This document shows, one piece after another, positions 22,586-30,869 of a stretch of DNA of 43,382 bases (position 1 is the first letter of the stretch; the number at the start of each line of letters is the position of its first letter). The stretch comes from C00003060 sp964440795 (lineage in GTDB: Bacteria; Desulfobacterota; Desulfobacteria; Desulfobacterales; C00003060). The notes beneath the pieces were generated by a model. That model saw only the letters and a program-made list of their open reading frames with translations. It made no database searches and had not been told where the DNA came from. The DNA lies in contig CAYTTQ010000016.1 in the NCBI GenBank assembly GCA_964440795.1, positions 1-43,382 on the forward strand. Direction: 5' to 3'. A program made the translations under genes and the position numbers.

Positions 22586-22610
22586 CTAGAATGTCGTGGC
22601 GGGTTGACAA
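22579..22610. promoter_or_regulatory. BirA-type biotin operator
   Basis: TTGTCAAC (22579-22586), 16 bases, then GTTGACAA (22603-22610): a perfect 8-bp inverted repeat with the architecture of bacterial BirA operators. It lies between bioB and birA and overlaps the biotin promoter. The neighbouring birA gene has the DNA-binding domain needed to use it. Confidence 0.88.
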
Positions 22611-22745
22611 TGGGTATGTTGGGCCAAATCGTATCAGATCGTGCGGGACATTGGGATTCCGGTGTCGGTGTCGATATCCGAATCGTGTCCAACAAAAGCT
22701 TTACCCCTAATTGAGCCCCCCTTTTTTGATGGAAACAGGAATCTG

Positions 22746-23735
22746 ATGCATACAACAGACCGCCTCTTGAGACATTTGAAGGACAAACAGGGAGGCTTTG
22801 TATCCGGAGAGATCTTGAGCCGGGAAATGGGTATCAGCCGGGCCGCCGTCAACAAGCATATTCAAAAACTGAGGGCGGAAGGATACGGGATCGAATCGGC
22901 GACGAAAAAGGGGTATCGGCTCATCGCAATTACCCCGCGGTTGGTTCCCCGAGAAATCGAAGCGGCGCTGGAGACAAAGGTGTTGGGACGCCCGCAAATC
23001 GTCCATTTTGACCGGACGGACTCGACGAATCGGCGGGCAAAAGCGCTGGCGGTTCAAGACGGCGCCGAAGGAACGCTCGTCGTTGCCGAAGAACAACTGG
23101 CAGGGAGGGGGAGAAAGCAAAGGAGCTGGTTTTCCCCTGCCGGAACCGGTATTTACGCTTCTTTGATTTTGCGCCCCGCGATTTCCCCCAGCGGCGCTCC
23201 CCGGATGACTTTGATGACGGCGGTGGCGGCCGCCGAAGCGCTGATCCGGGCCACCGATCTGCCGGTCAGAATCAAATGGCCTAATGATTTGCTGGTCGGG
23301 GGTAAGAAAATCGGGGGCATTCTGACCGAAATTTCTACGGAAATGGATGCCATCGAATACGTCATCATCGGGTTGGGTATCAATGTCAATACTTCCCGAG
23401 AGTCTTTGCCTCCGGAGCTGGTTTCCATTGCTACATCGGTCCGGATCGAGTCGGGCCGGGATTTTTCCAGGAGCGATATCCTCGCTCAATACCTGGCCCG
23501 CCTGGAACGGGGGTACGAAATGATCAATGCTGGGAGGTTCGATCGCATTATTTCGCGGTGGAAAGCGCTATCCCATATGGTCGGTCAACGACTGATAGTG
23601 GAAGAGCTTGACGAGAGATATACGGGCCGGGTCGAGGACGTCGAGGAGACCGGGGTGTTGCTGGTCAGGGAGGATAACGGCCGGTTGCACCGGATCTACT
23701 CGGCGGATATCACGCTGGTGGGGGGTGAAGGATGA
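22746..23735 (+). CDS. birA: Biotin-protein ligase and biotin operon repressor
   Basis: BirA attaches biotin to carrier lysines and, as biotinyl-AMP holo-repressor, shuts off biotin synthesis. From ATG 22746 the protein has 329 residues: an N-terminal winged helix (SREMGISRAAVNKHIQKLR), then the ligase core with FDRTDSTNRRAKAL, the biotinyl-AMP loop EEQLAGRGRKQRSWFSP, the catalytic IKWPNDLLVGGKKIGGIL and a C-terminal SH3-like domain. An in-frame ATG at 22641 adds 35 residues with no domain character and is rejected. The last codons (GGEG and stop) lie inside a heptamer repeat. Carrier targets in this window are the two carboxylases at 30870 and 33294. Confidence 0.93.
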   Translation: MHTTDRLLRHLKDKQGGFVSGEILSREMGISRAAVNKHIQKLRAEGYGIESATKKGYRLIAITPRLVPREIEAALETKVLGRPQIVHFDRTDSTNRRAKALAVQDGAEGTLVVAEEQLAGRGRKQRSWFSPAGTGIYASLILRPAISPSGAPRMTLMTAVAAAEALIRATDLPVRIKWPNDLLVGGKKIGGILTEISTEMDAIEYVIIGLGINVNTSRESLPPELVSIATSVRIESGRDFSRSDILAQYLARLERGYEMINAGRFDRIISRWKALSHMVGQRLIVEELDERYTGRVEDVEETGVLLVREDNGRLHRIYSADITLVGGEG

Positions 23736-23781
23736 AGGTTGAAGGGTGAAGGATGAAGGTTGAAGGGTGAAGGGTGAAGGC
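23726..23781 (+). repeat. Heptamer tandem repeat (TGAAGGN, eight units)
   Basis: Eight consecutive copies of TGAAGG plus one variable base. The first unit overlaps the end of birA, and the second supplies its TGA stop codon. Related seven-base arrays occur at 28066, 30700 and 40723. Confidence 0.9.
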
Positions 23782-23820
23782 GGTGGTGTTCGATATTAAA
23801 TATTTATGATTGTCAGGTAT

Positions 23821-25545
23821 TTACGCTTTTCCGGTTGCCTGCGTGAGCGTGGCCGTTTCCGCTTCAATCTCTGAGTGGAATGTATGGATTCGCTCCAGAA
23901 TCTGGTCGAGTTCATCTTCCCAGACTTTCAACAGCCCTGTTTTCAGCCCGCCCACCATCTTGTGTGCCCGTCTTTCCAAACGATTTTGATATGCCCGATA
24001 GAATCGAAACCCCAAAAAGAGGTTGAGGAGAACGAAACTGCCTAAGGCCGCCAGCCCTTTGGCACTAAACAAAGAGGTAATAATGGTTAGGATCAGGCGA
24101 ATTGCGCTCGATATGCCGGGGGCGTCCAAAAAGGCCGTCCATGACGGGCGGCCGCCGACAGCAAAGAGGAAAAAGCCAAAAAGAAGTAGGTAAGTAAGAC
24201 TCTGGACAAGCTTGAAGCCACGACAGGACCTTGGCGCGTGCTGGCCGATCAGTACGGTGACATGATCGGATAGCCGTGTCTTCAAACCCGCCATTTGCCG
24301 TTTCGTGTCGATGAAATCGTTAATCTCTGTACGGAGGGAGTCGGGCAGCCTATGGCGCAGCATGAGATGGTGGATACGATCCAGAATCAGTTTCTGATGG
24401 TCTTGGAACAGGTCCATTACGGGATCGGGAGGCTGGAATTGACCGGGAAGCAGTCCGGGAGCGGTTTCCGGTCGGTTTTCCCCCCGCCTCGACAAGAGCG
24501 TGGCGATGGGATATCCCGGTCCGATCAGACACGTGGGGTCTGCTTGAAGACTTAGGACCTCTTTTTTCAGATATGTATCCACCCAGAGGTCAATCGGCTT
24601 TACGGCCGCCCGGCGCCACAGTTCCCGGCGATCTTCCAGATCGGCGGTGAGGGTGTCCAGGACGGCGGACAGGCCTTTTAAAGTTGAGACCTCTTTTTGG
24701 AGGGAAGAAGACAATCGGTCAATTTCAACGTCTACATTAGCCGCCTTGATGGCGGCAATTTGCTTGATGTCCCGTTGCTGGAAAACTTGTTGTCGAAAGG
24801 ACGGAAACTGATTCCAGGCGGAGAGGACCGCCCCGTTTTGAGCTTCCGTGGCGGCCAAAGGATAGAAAATGATGGCGGCGGGATCCATTTTTTCCTTAAG
24901 AAGCTCGACAAACCGCCGGGTAACGCTGTCGAGTTGTTCGTATCCGGTTTCAAGCGGTTTTCCCTCGAAGAGAAGGTCTGCTTTATTGAGAACAAAATAG
25001 AAATTCTGCCGGGCCTTGGGGACCGTTGCAAGGAATTCATGGAAACGGCGATCGGCGTATTTTTCCGGGGATGTGACCCATACCAGGATGTCGAGGTGCT
25101 TCAAAAACCGCAACACGTTTTGCCGGTGCTCGCCCAACAAGCTGTCGAAATCGGGTAAATCACACAGTAGAAATTGTTGGATGGCGTCGCAGTGGTGAGT
25201 AATCTCCCGACTGGGTACCGACTGTAAGTGTTCCTTGGAGATTCCCCTTGCATCTTCATGTTTATAGATGAGGATGTGATCTGTGTGGGGTCGGCGATAA
25301 CTGGTAGAGGCAATCGGGGCACTTGCAAGGGCATTCATAAGCGTCGATTTCCCGACGCCGGTGCCGCCGAGAAGACCGATGGTCAGTGGAATGCCCTGGG
25401 CGGAAACCAGCCGTTCCGAAAGCCCCTGTGCCTCTGTGAGCAGGCTCTCTTTGTCCGTATCGTTAAGAGAATAAAAGGATCGTTCCTGAAGCAGGTTAAC
25501 GATCGTATCGAGTTTGTCCTGCAATGCGTGAGGGGTTTCAGTCAT
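23821..25545 (-). CDS. Membrane-associated dynamin-like GTPase (partner B)
   Basis: A 574-residue GTPase of the dynamin-like/HSR1-related type. The G domain is N-terminal: G1 LLGGTGVGKSTLMNALA (about residue 60), G3-like CDLPDFDSLLG, and G4 VLNKADLL. Helical middle sequence follows, then two hydrophobic stretches (SLTYLLLFGFFLFAVGG and GLAALGSFVLLNLFLGF, about 450-540) and a charged coiled-coil tail. The stop-to-start distance from the upstream GTPase gene is six bases. Paired bacterial dynamin-like proteins act on membranes, but no partner function can be assigned here. Family assignment is good; role unknown. Confidence 0.75.
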   Translation of the reverse strand: MTETPHALQDKLDTIVNLLQERSFYSLNDTDKESLLTEAQGLSERLVSAQGIPLTIGLLGGTGVGKSTLMNALASAPIASTSYRRPHTDHILIYKHEDARGISKEHLQSVPSREITHHCDAIQQFLLCDLPDFDSLLGEHRQNVLRFLKHLDILVWVTSPEKYADRRFHEFLATVPKARQNFYFVLNKADLLFEGKPLETGYEQLDSVTRRFVELLKEKMDPAAIIFYPLAATEAQNGAVLSAWNQFPSFRQQVFQQRDIKQIAAIKAANVDVEIDRLSSSLQKEVSTLKGLSAVLDTLTADLEDRRELWRRAAVKPIDLWVDTYLKKEVLSLQADPTCLIGPGYPIATLLSRRGENRPETAPGLLPGQFQPPDPVMDLFQDHQKLILDRIHHLMLRHRLPDSLRTEINDFIDTKRQMAGLKTRLSDHVTVLIGQHAPRSCRGFKLVQSLTYLLLFGFFLFAVGGRPSWTAFLDAPGISSAIRLILTIITSLFSAKGLAALGSFVLLNLFLGFRFYRAYQNRLERRAHKMVGGLKTGLLKVWEDELDQILERIHTFHSEIEAETATLTQATGKA

Positions 25546-25551
25546 CGGTTC

Positions 25552-27315
25552 TTACCGCACGGCCTCCATTTCTTCCCGAAGGGCTTTTAACGTTGCCAAA
25601 TCCTCGGGCTTCGTCAACAGATCCAGAAGGGCCTTTTCGTAGCGCTGTTTTTGCCGTTCCAGTATGGAACACAGGGCCTCTTGATACTGTTGGGCGAGTG
25701 CTTTGGCTACGGCCTTAATCTCCCGATAAGCAAATAGTTCCATGGAACCTTTCGTAATAAAGGGCGCAAGAACAGAGTCCAGGATGGCATCCAGGCCGGA
25801 AAAGCCGCCGCCGACCACGATTTCAAATGACAGAATCAGGGTCCCCCACAAGATAGACGTGGAGTAAATGCCCCACCGTTTGTGTTTGGGAAGGCCCCGT
25901 GAGAGATCCTTGAATTTGTTTTCCAGCCAACGATCCAGCTTGTCGTGTTCTTTCGACATGGCGGATCGTATTTCGGCCTCGGTGAGGGGCATGTCCGGTT
26001 GGTGAATTGCTTTCAGAAGTGGCGAATCCTCCCTCTCCGGCGAAAGCCTTTCCAGGACGGAACGATTGAATCGTTCTACCGATGCCAAAACCGGGGTGAG
26101 GTCTATCTGTCGGCGGACCCGTGATAGCGCGTCTTTCCGCTTTGGGCGGTGTCCCAAGGACATTCCTGCGACTTGAAAGGGTAAAGAGATAATCCGCCGG
26201 ATCACCTTCCTGGGCTTGGACAAGGGGTCATATCGTTCAAACAGTCTTCGTATTTCACTTTGGAGATGTCGGCGACTTTCCGAGGTGAACCGCTCTTTCT
26301 CAGCCTTAATCAGATCGGCGCAGGAGGCATCGTAGAGTCGACTGAGCTCGGTCACCCATTTTGTGGCTTCCTGGCGTTCTTTTCCTATGAGATCGGCAAG
26401 TGTTTCGGCCTTTTCGGCGATAGCCGTAGATCGTCTTGTTTGTTCTTCTGCATGGAACTTATGCGCACGTTCAGGGGAAAGGTCCTCGGACAGGGCTTGG
26501 GCGAATTCGGAAAACCCCGGATCGTCCAAGACGGCTTCTTCATCTCCGGACGGGTGATAGCCGATCAACCAAACGCGGTTTTCGGCAAGAATTGCACCGT
26601 GGCTTTGAATGGGGGAAAGGATTTCTTGTTTTGTGATCCCATGGGTCTTGTTTACCAAGAGAAAACAGGGTTTTTGGTCTTTCGATATGTTAAGGAGGAA
26701 TTGATACGGGATCTCGTCGGCATATTTATCCTGACTGGTAACGAAGACGACGGCGTCGGACAGGAGGTAGAATGCGTCAACCGCGGCCGCGTTTTGGGCC
26801 TCTACGCTATCCATATCAGGGGTGTCCAGCATGACCCGATGGGACCGTTCGTCCCGGTGATGGATGAAAAGGGCAAGATGTCCGGGAGCCCCGGTGCTTC
26901 CACCGGATGGAATATGATCTTTCTCCTGAGGGTCTATCGAAATGTCCGTAAAGGGGAAGGCCTGAGCAACCCGGCAGTTTTGGTGGGCGTAGGCGATGGG
27001 TCCGCCGGTCTTGGGGCGTTCAACCCCGGTCTGGCTGATGGACATCCCGCAAAAGGCGTTAAACAGGGTGGATTTTCCCGTTCCCGTTCCCCCCATAAAA
27101 GAGATCCACAGACAAGGCGTGTCCTGCTTGTAGTAAAAAACAGCCAAACGTTTTAGGAGATCTTCGGTCCGTCGGTCGATTTCAGCGGGTGCGATTTGGA
27201 AACCGGGGACTCGAACGGCGTTTCCGAGATGGGAGACCCCCGCCATGGAGACGTGGTGGTACCCACGGTCTGTCTGCTCGGTGGCGCCGAGTCCCGATTC
27301 ATTAGGTTCGTTCAT
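25552..27315 (-). CDS. Membrane-associated dynamin-like GTPase (partner A)
   Basis: A 587-residue GTPase related to the gene just downstream. G1 is FMGGTGTGKSTLFNAFCG (about residue 80), a G3-like LDTPDMDSVEAQN follows, and the G4 position reads LVNKTHG, where the usual Asp of NKxD is absent, so nucleotide specificity may be altered. The middle is helical and charged; a hydrophobic stretch (STSILWGTLILSFEIVVGG, about 495-515) precedes a C-terminal helical tail. It starts 18 bases after yggS. Two unlike dynamin-type proteins in tandem suggest a heteromeric membrane-remodelling complex, by analogy with other paired bacterial dynamins. Confidence 0.75.
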   Translation of the reverse strand: MNEPNESGLGATEQTDRGYHHVSMAGVSHLGNAVRVPGFQIAPAEIDRRTEDLLKRLAVFYYKQDTPCLWISFMGGTGTGKSTLFNAFCGMSISQTGVERPKTGGPIAYAHQNCRVAQAFPFTDISIDPQEKDHIPSGGSTGAPGHLALFIHHRDERSHRVMLDTPDMDSVEAQNAAAVDAFYLLSDAVVFVTSQDKYADEIPYQFLLNISKDQKPCFLLVNKTHGITKQEILSPIQSHGAILAENRVWLIGYHPSGDEEAVLDDPGFSEFAQALSEDLSPERAHKFHAEEQTRRSTAIAEKAETLADLIGKERQEATKWVTELSRLYDASCADLIKAEKERFTSESRRHLQSEIRRLFERYDPLSKPRKVIRRIISLPFQVAGMSLGHRPKRKDALSRVRRQIDLTPVLASVERFNRSVLERLSPEREDSPLLKAIHQPDMPLTEAEIRSAMSKEHDKLDRWLENKFKDLSRGLPKHKRWGIYSTSILWGTLILSFEIVVGGGFSGLDAILDSVLAPFITKGSMELFAYREIKAVAKALAQQYQEALCSILERQKQRYEKALLDLLTKPEDLATLKALREEMEAVR

Positions 27316-27333
27316 GGGTTATATCACTATGCT

Positions 27334-28026
27334 TTAAGATCGACTTCCGAATATGGATGTTCCTATGCGCACCAATGTCGCCCCTTCTTGAATGGCTGTT
27401 TCAAAGTCTCCGCTCATACCCATGGAGAGTTCCTCCATCATGACCGTGGGCGGCGCCGCTTCTCGAATTCGGTTTTGTAGCTCCTTAAGAGCCCTAAAAT
27501 AGGGCCGTACCCGTTCCGGTGCGTTAAAAAAGGGGGGCATGGTCATGAGGCCCCGAACCGAAAGGTGTTCAAGTTCACCAATGTCTCGCACCAATTGTAA
27601 GGTCTGAACGGGGTCAATCCCCGATTTTGTTTCTTCTCCCGAGATATTTGCCTGTATCAAGATCTTTTGCACCTTGGCGGCCGCCTTGGCCCGCTTGTCC
27701 AGCTCTTTGGCCAGTTTGAAACTGTCTACCGAGTGGATAAGGTCAAAGAGGCCGATGGCATGTCGGGCTTTGTTGGATTGAAGGTGGCCGATGAAATGCC
27801 ATGAAACGGGATGTGATCTCAGGGCCTCGATCTTTTCTCGGGCCTCTTGGACATAGTTTTCCCCGAGAATGGTTATGCCCGCTTGTATGCCTTCCAGGAC
27901 ACGCTCGGTGGGCACGGTCTTGCTGACCGCCACCAATTTTACGCTGTCGGGATCCCTGCCACACTCCACGGCGGTGCACCGAATGCGCTCCCGTATATCC
28001 GTCAATGCGTCTTTGATGTCTTCCAC
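27334..28026 (-). CDS. yggS: YggS/PLPBP-family PLP-homeostasis protein
   Basis: A 230-residue single-domain PLP-binding protein (fold III alanine-racemase-like barrel) of normal length. The PLP lysine is in VKLVAVSKTVPTE; further hallmarks are LGENYVQEAREK, WHFIGHLQSNKARH, GLMTMPPF and LSMGMSGDFETAI. Family members have no known catalytic activity and help control PLP and amino acid pools. It is the first gene of a probable three-gene operon with the GTPase pair. Confidence 0.93.
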   Translation of the reverse strand: MEDIKDALTDIRERIRCTAVECGRDPDSVKLVAVSKTVPTERVLEGIQAGITILGENYVQEAREKIEALRSHPVSWHFIGHLQSNKARHAIGLFDLIHSVDSFKLAKELDKRAKAAAKVQKILIQANISGEETKSGIDPVQTLQLVRDIGELEHLSVRGLMTMPPFFNAPERVRPYFRALKELQNRIREAAPPTVMMEELSMGMSGDFETAIQEGATLVRIGTSIFGSRS

Positions 28027-28065
28027 ACGCTTACCTCATTGCCTCGTTGTCGATAGCCGGTCTTC

Positions 28066-28164
28066 CAACCTGAACCTTCTCGTTAAGTAACCTTCAGCCT
28101 TCAGTCTTCAGCCTAATCCCCCTGCCCCTCGTACCTCGGAACCCCGGAACCCCGAACCTGCCCC
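28066..28164. repeat. Degenerate heptamer-type repeat between yggS and maf
   Basis: The spacer consists of CCTTCAG/CCTTCAA-like and GGAACCCC-like units with a loose seven- to eight-base period. It belongs to the same family as the cleaner arrays at 23726 and 30700 and runs up to the maf stop codon. Confidence 0.65.
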
Positions 28165-28761
28165 TCACCGCCGAACCACCTCTTGGTCCGTCAAATAAGA
28201 GACGATCTCGCAAAGAGGCAGTCCCACAACATTGGTATAAGAGCCGGCGATCCGCTTGACCAAAGTGCCGCCCAACCCTTGAATGGCATATCCCCCGGCC
28301 TTGTCAAAGGGTTCTCCGGTCCGGATATACCAGTCGATTTCCCCGTCGGTCATCTGCTTGAATTCCACTTCTGTTTCGCTGATTCCGGAAAAGGATTCGG
28401 CTCGGACTTTACAACATATGTAATAACCGGTAAGAACGGTGTGAACCGAGTCGCTGAGCCGGGACAACATCCAGCGGGCCTCTTTTTTGTCCTGCGGCTT
28501 GCCGAAAATGTGCTCGGCATGGACGATTACCGTATCGGCGCTGATAACCCAATTTTCCGGATATAGACTGGAAACATCGGTCGCTTTTGCCCTTGCCGCT
28601 TCTGCGACATAGGCTTTCGGCGTATCTTTCGGCAGGGCCGTTTCGTCGATGCGACTCGGGACGACCGTAAACGAAAGCCCCGCTTGTCGGAGCAGTGCAC
28701 GCCTTCTGGGGGATTTTGACGCCAGAATCAACGTGTCGTAGGAAACCAGGGTGTTGCTCAT
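28165..28761 (-). CDS. maf: Maf-family nucleotide pyrophosphatase
   Basis: A 198-residue Maf protein, a house-cleaning nucleoside triphosphate pyrophosphatase acting on modified or non-canonical nucleotides. Motifs are LILASKSPRRRALLRQAGL, SRIDETALPKD, VISADTVIVHAEHIFGKP and the C-terminal GYAIQGLGGTLVKRIAGSY, with the conserved Asp in ADTV. The ATG at 28761 gives the normal N-terminus; a GTG 15 codons upstream is possible. It is divergent from the Rossmann-fold gene at 28829. Confidence 0.92.
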   Translation of the reverse strand: MSNTLVSYDTLILASKSPRRRALLRQAGLSFTVVPSRIDETALPKDTPKAYVAEAARAKATDVSSLYPENWVISADTVIVHAEHIFGKPQDKKEARWMLSRLSDSVHTVLTGYYICCKVRAESFSGISETEVEFKQMTDGEIDWYIRTGEPFDKAGGYAIQGLGGTLVKRIAGSYTNVVGLPLCEIVSYLTDQEVVRR

Positions 28762-28828
28762 TTGTGTAGAATTATCAGAATATCGGCCGATTGGCAATGC
28801 TCTCACGCGGTAGGTGTTGGAGGTTCCT

Positions 28829-29485
28829 TTGACATATTCGATTATAGGCGCGGGTCGGTTTGGTAGAAAGGCGGTTCAACGGCTTTTTAAGCGACGACGT
28901 CAAGCCCATATCACGGTGGTGGATACTGATGAATCAGCCCTTGAAAGTTTGATAACGGACCTTCCTGTGGAAAAAGTGTGCCAAGACGGTGCCGCATTCC
29001 TGACGAGTCAACTCAACGGTGATAGCCCTCCCGATTGGATTGTCCCGGCGGTTCCGATCCATCTCGCCTTTCAATGGATTTGTGAAAAGGTACGGCCAAC
29101 GGTGCCCGGCAGCGGGTGGGAGATAATCCCCGTGCCCGAGGAAGTCGAATCCATGGTTCCCAATCCGATGCGGGGCTCGCAGGGACGGTTATATATGAGT
29201 TTTGCATATTTTTTGTGTCCGGATCATTGCATGGAACCCTACGATCGTTGCACATTTACGGGAAAGCCTCGGAAAGGCATTCTGTACCAAATGCTCAAAG
29301 GCCTTTCCTGTGGCCATTTCACATCCGTTGTGGTAAGGAGCCGACAGTTGGCACCCGGCGTGGGGGGATTTCGGCCGGAGGACCTGAAAGCGAGCCTGGA
29401 AAAAGTTTTGGACGCCAATGGCCCTGTCCTGTACAGCACTGCGTGCTTTTGTCACGGTGTGATGAATGCGCTTCGACGAGTATAA
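28829..29485 (+). CDS. Uncharacterised cysteine-rich Rossmann-fold protein
   Basis: A 218-residue protein whose N-terminus is a dinucleotide-binding fold (MTYSIIGAGRFGRKAVQRLF, then ITVVDTDESALESLI with an acidic residue typical of NAD binding). The second half is unlike TrkA or standard dehydrogenases and has clustered cysteines: FLCPDHCMEPYDRC, GLSCGHFTS and TACFCHGVM. These could bind metal or an Fe-S cluster. The start is TTG at 28829, five bases after GGAGG; GTG at 28814 has no such site. It is probably co-transcribed with the amidohydrolase 50 bases downstream. I do not recognise the function. Confidence 0.72.
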   Translation: MTYSIIGAGRFGRKAVQRLFKRRRQAHITVVDTDESALESLITDLPVEKVCQDGAAFLTSQLNGDSPPDWIVPAVPIHLAFQWICEKVRPTVPGSGWEIIPVPEEVESMVPNPMRGSQGRLYMSFAYFLCPDHCMEPYDRCTFTGKPRKGILYQMLKGLSCGHFTSVVVRSRQLAPGVGGFRPEDLKASLEKVLDANGPVLYSTACFCHGVMNALRRV

Positions 29486-29535
29486 CTAAATGAGGTTGTC
29501 AGTACAGCGCCAGTGGGAAAGAAGAGGAAATCTGT

Positions 29536-30678
29536 ATGAATTGTGTCTTTGCAAAAAAGCTCTATACCGGCAAATCTGTGCTGGAAAACAGACACGTCGT
29601 GTTTGACAAAAATGACATCGTTTCAATCTCCAAGGCCGGAAAGGGGAGTCTCCTGGGTGAGTACGAAGTCATTACGCCCGCGTTTGTCGATCCCCACAGC
29701 CACATCGGGATGGTCCGCTCGGGAGAGCCGAGCAACGAGGCCGAGGCGAATGAGCATATGGATACCATCCTGGCCCTCGCGGATGCGTTGGATTCGGTAC
29801 ATATGGATGACCAGGCGTTTCGTGAAGCCGTGGAAATGGGGGTGTTGTATTCCTGCGTGGTCCCGGGTAGCGGAAACATCATCGGTGGTCGCTCCGCAGT
29901 TGTCCGCAACTTTGCCTCCAACAGTTCGTCGGCCCTGGTATCCCGCAGCGGCTTGAAAGCCGCCTTCGGGTATAACCCCATGTCGACGCGACGGTGGAAA
30001 GGCACCCGTCCGACCACCCGTATGGGGGCTTTGGCGATCCTTCGCAAGCGATTTGACGAGGTCTTGCAAAAGATGGAGACCCGGAAAAAAACAAAGCAAA
30101 AAAAGCCCGAAGCGGAGGCGTTTTCAGCAGAAGAGCTGGTTCTTCGAGACCTGCTGCGTAAGAAGCTGGTGCTCCGGGCTCATGTGCATAAAACCGACGA
30201 TGTGGCGGTGGTACTTCGGTTGGCCGATGCATTCGGTCTGAAAGTATGTGTAGAGCATGCGATGGATATCAATGAACCGGAGACCTTTCTGGAACTCAAG
30301 CGCCGCAAGATACCCGTGACTTACGGTCCGCTGGATGCATTTGCTTACAAGGTGGAGCTGAAGCATTCCAGCTGGCGGAACATCGCCCATCTTTTGGACG
30401 CCGGGGTGGATTTCGGGCTTATGACGGACCACCCGGTGACCCCCGCGGGGTCGTTGTTTTTGCAGACCCGGTGGTTCACCCGTTTCGGGCTTTCCAAGCA
30501 GCAGGCTATTGAGATCGTCTCTCGCAGAAATGCCGGGATTCTGGGTCTCGGTGATCGGCTGGGTACCTTGGAAAAGGGCAAATGGGCGTCTTTTGTCTGC
30601 TGGAACGGGGATCCCTTCGATATTACCCACTTCCCCGTAGCGGTGTATGGGGAGGGTAAGTGCCTGGTCGGGGGGTGA
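29536..30678 (+). CDS. Amidohydrolase-superfamily protein
   Basis: A 380-residue metal-dependent hydrolase of the imidazolonepropionase-like group. The metal ligands are visible in order: ITPAFVDPHSHIGM (HxH), RAHVHKTDDVA, CVEHAMD, and FGLMTDHPVTPAG with the catalytic Asp. A C-terminal beta sandwich closes the protein (LEKGKWASFVCWNGDPFD). A basic linker near residue 180 (KKTKQKKPEAEA) is an insertion. No signal peptide is present, so it is cytosolic. The substrate is unknown; the neighbouring Rossmann protein may act in the same pathway. Confidence 0.85.
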   Translation: MNCVFAKKLYTGKSVLENRHVVFDKNDIVSISKAGKGSLLGEYEVITPAFVDPHSHIGMVRSGEPSNEAEANEHMDTILALADALDSVHMDDQAFREAVEMGVLYSCVVPGSGNIIGGRSAVVRNFASNSSSALVSRSGLKAAFGYNPMSTRRWKGTRPTTRMGALAILRKRFDEVLQKMETRKKTKQKKPEAEAFSAEELVLRDLLRKKLVLRAHVHKTDDVAVVLRLADAFGLKVCVEHAMDINEPETFLELKRRKIPVTYGPLDAFAYKVELKHSSWRNIAHLLDAGVDFGLMTDHPVTPAGSLFLQTRWFTRFGLSKQQAIEIVSRRNAGILGLGDRLGTLEKGKWASFVCWNGDPFDITHFPVAVYGEGKCLVGG

Positions 30679-30699
30679 TGAACCGTGGAGGCTTCAGAA

Positions 30700-30866
30700 C
30701 AGAATCAAACAATGAACAACGAACATCCAACGCCGAACGTCGAATGAATTACCGTGAACCCTGAACCTTGAACCTTGAACCGTTTTCTTAACCTTCAGCC
30801 TTCAACCTTCAGCCTTCAACCTTGAACCTTGAACCTTGAACCTTGAACCTTAAACCTTAAACCCTT
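30700..30866. repeat. Heptamer repeat tract between amidohydrolase and carboxylase genes
   Basis: A 165-base spacer made of seven-base units: first AACATCC/AACGTCG-like, then CCTTGAA, CCTTCAG, CCTTCAA and CCTTAAA. It fills most of the gap between two convergent genes and ends four bases before the carboxylase stop codon. No gene or clear terminator is present in it. Confidence 0.88.
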
Positions 30867-30869
30867 CTT

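Noticed and set aside
30700..30866. CRISPR array
   Set aside because: The period is seven bases, without conserved 25-40-base repeats or unique spacers, and no cas genes are present.
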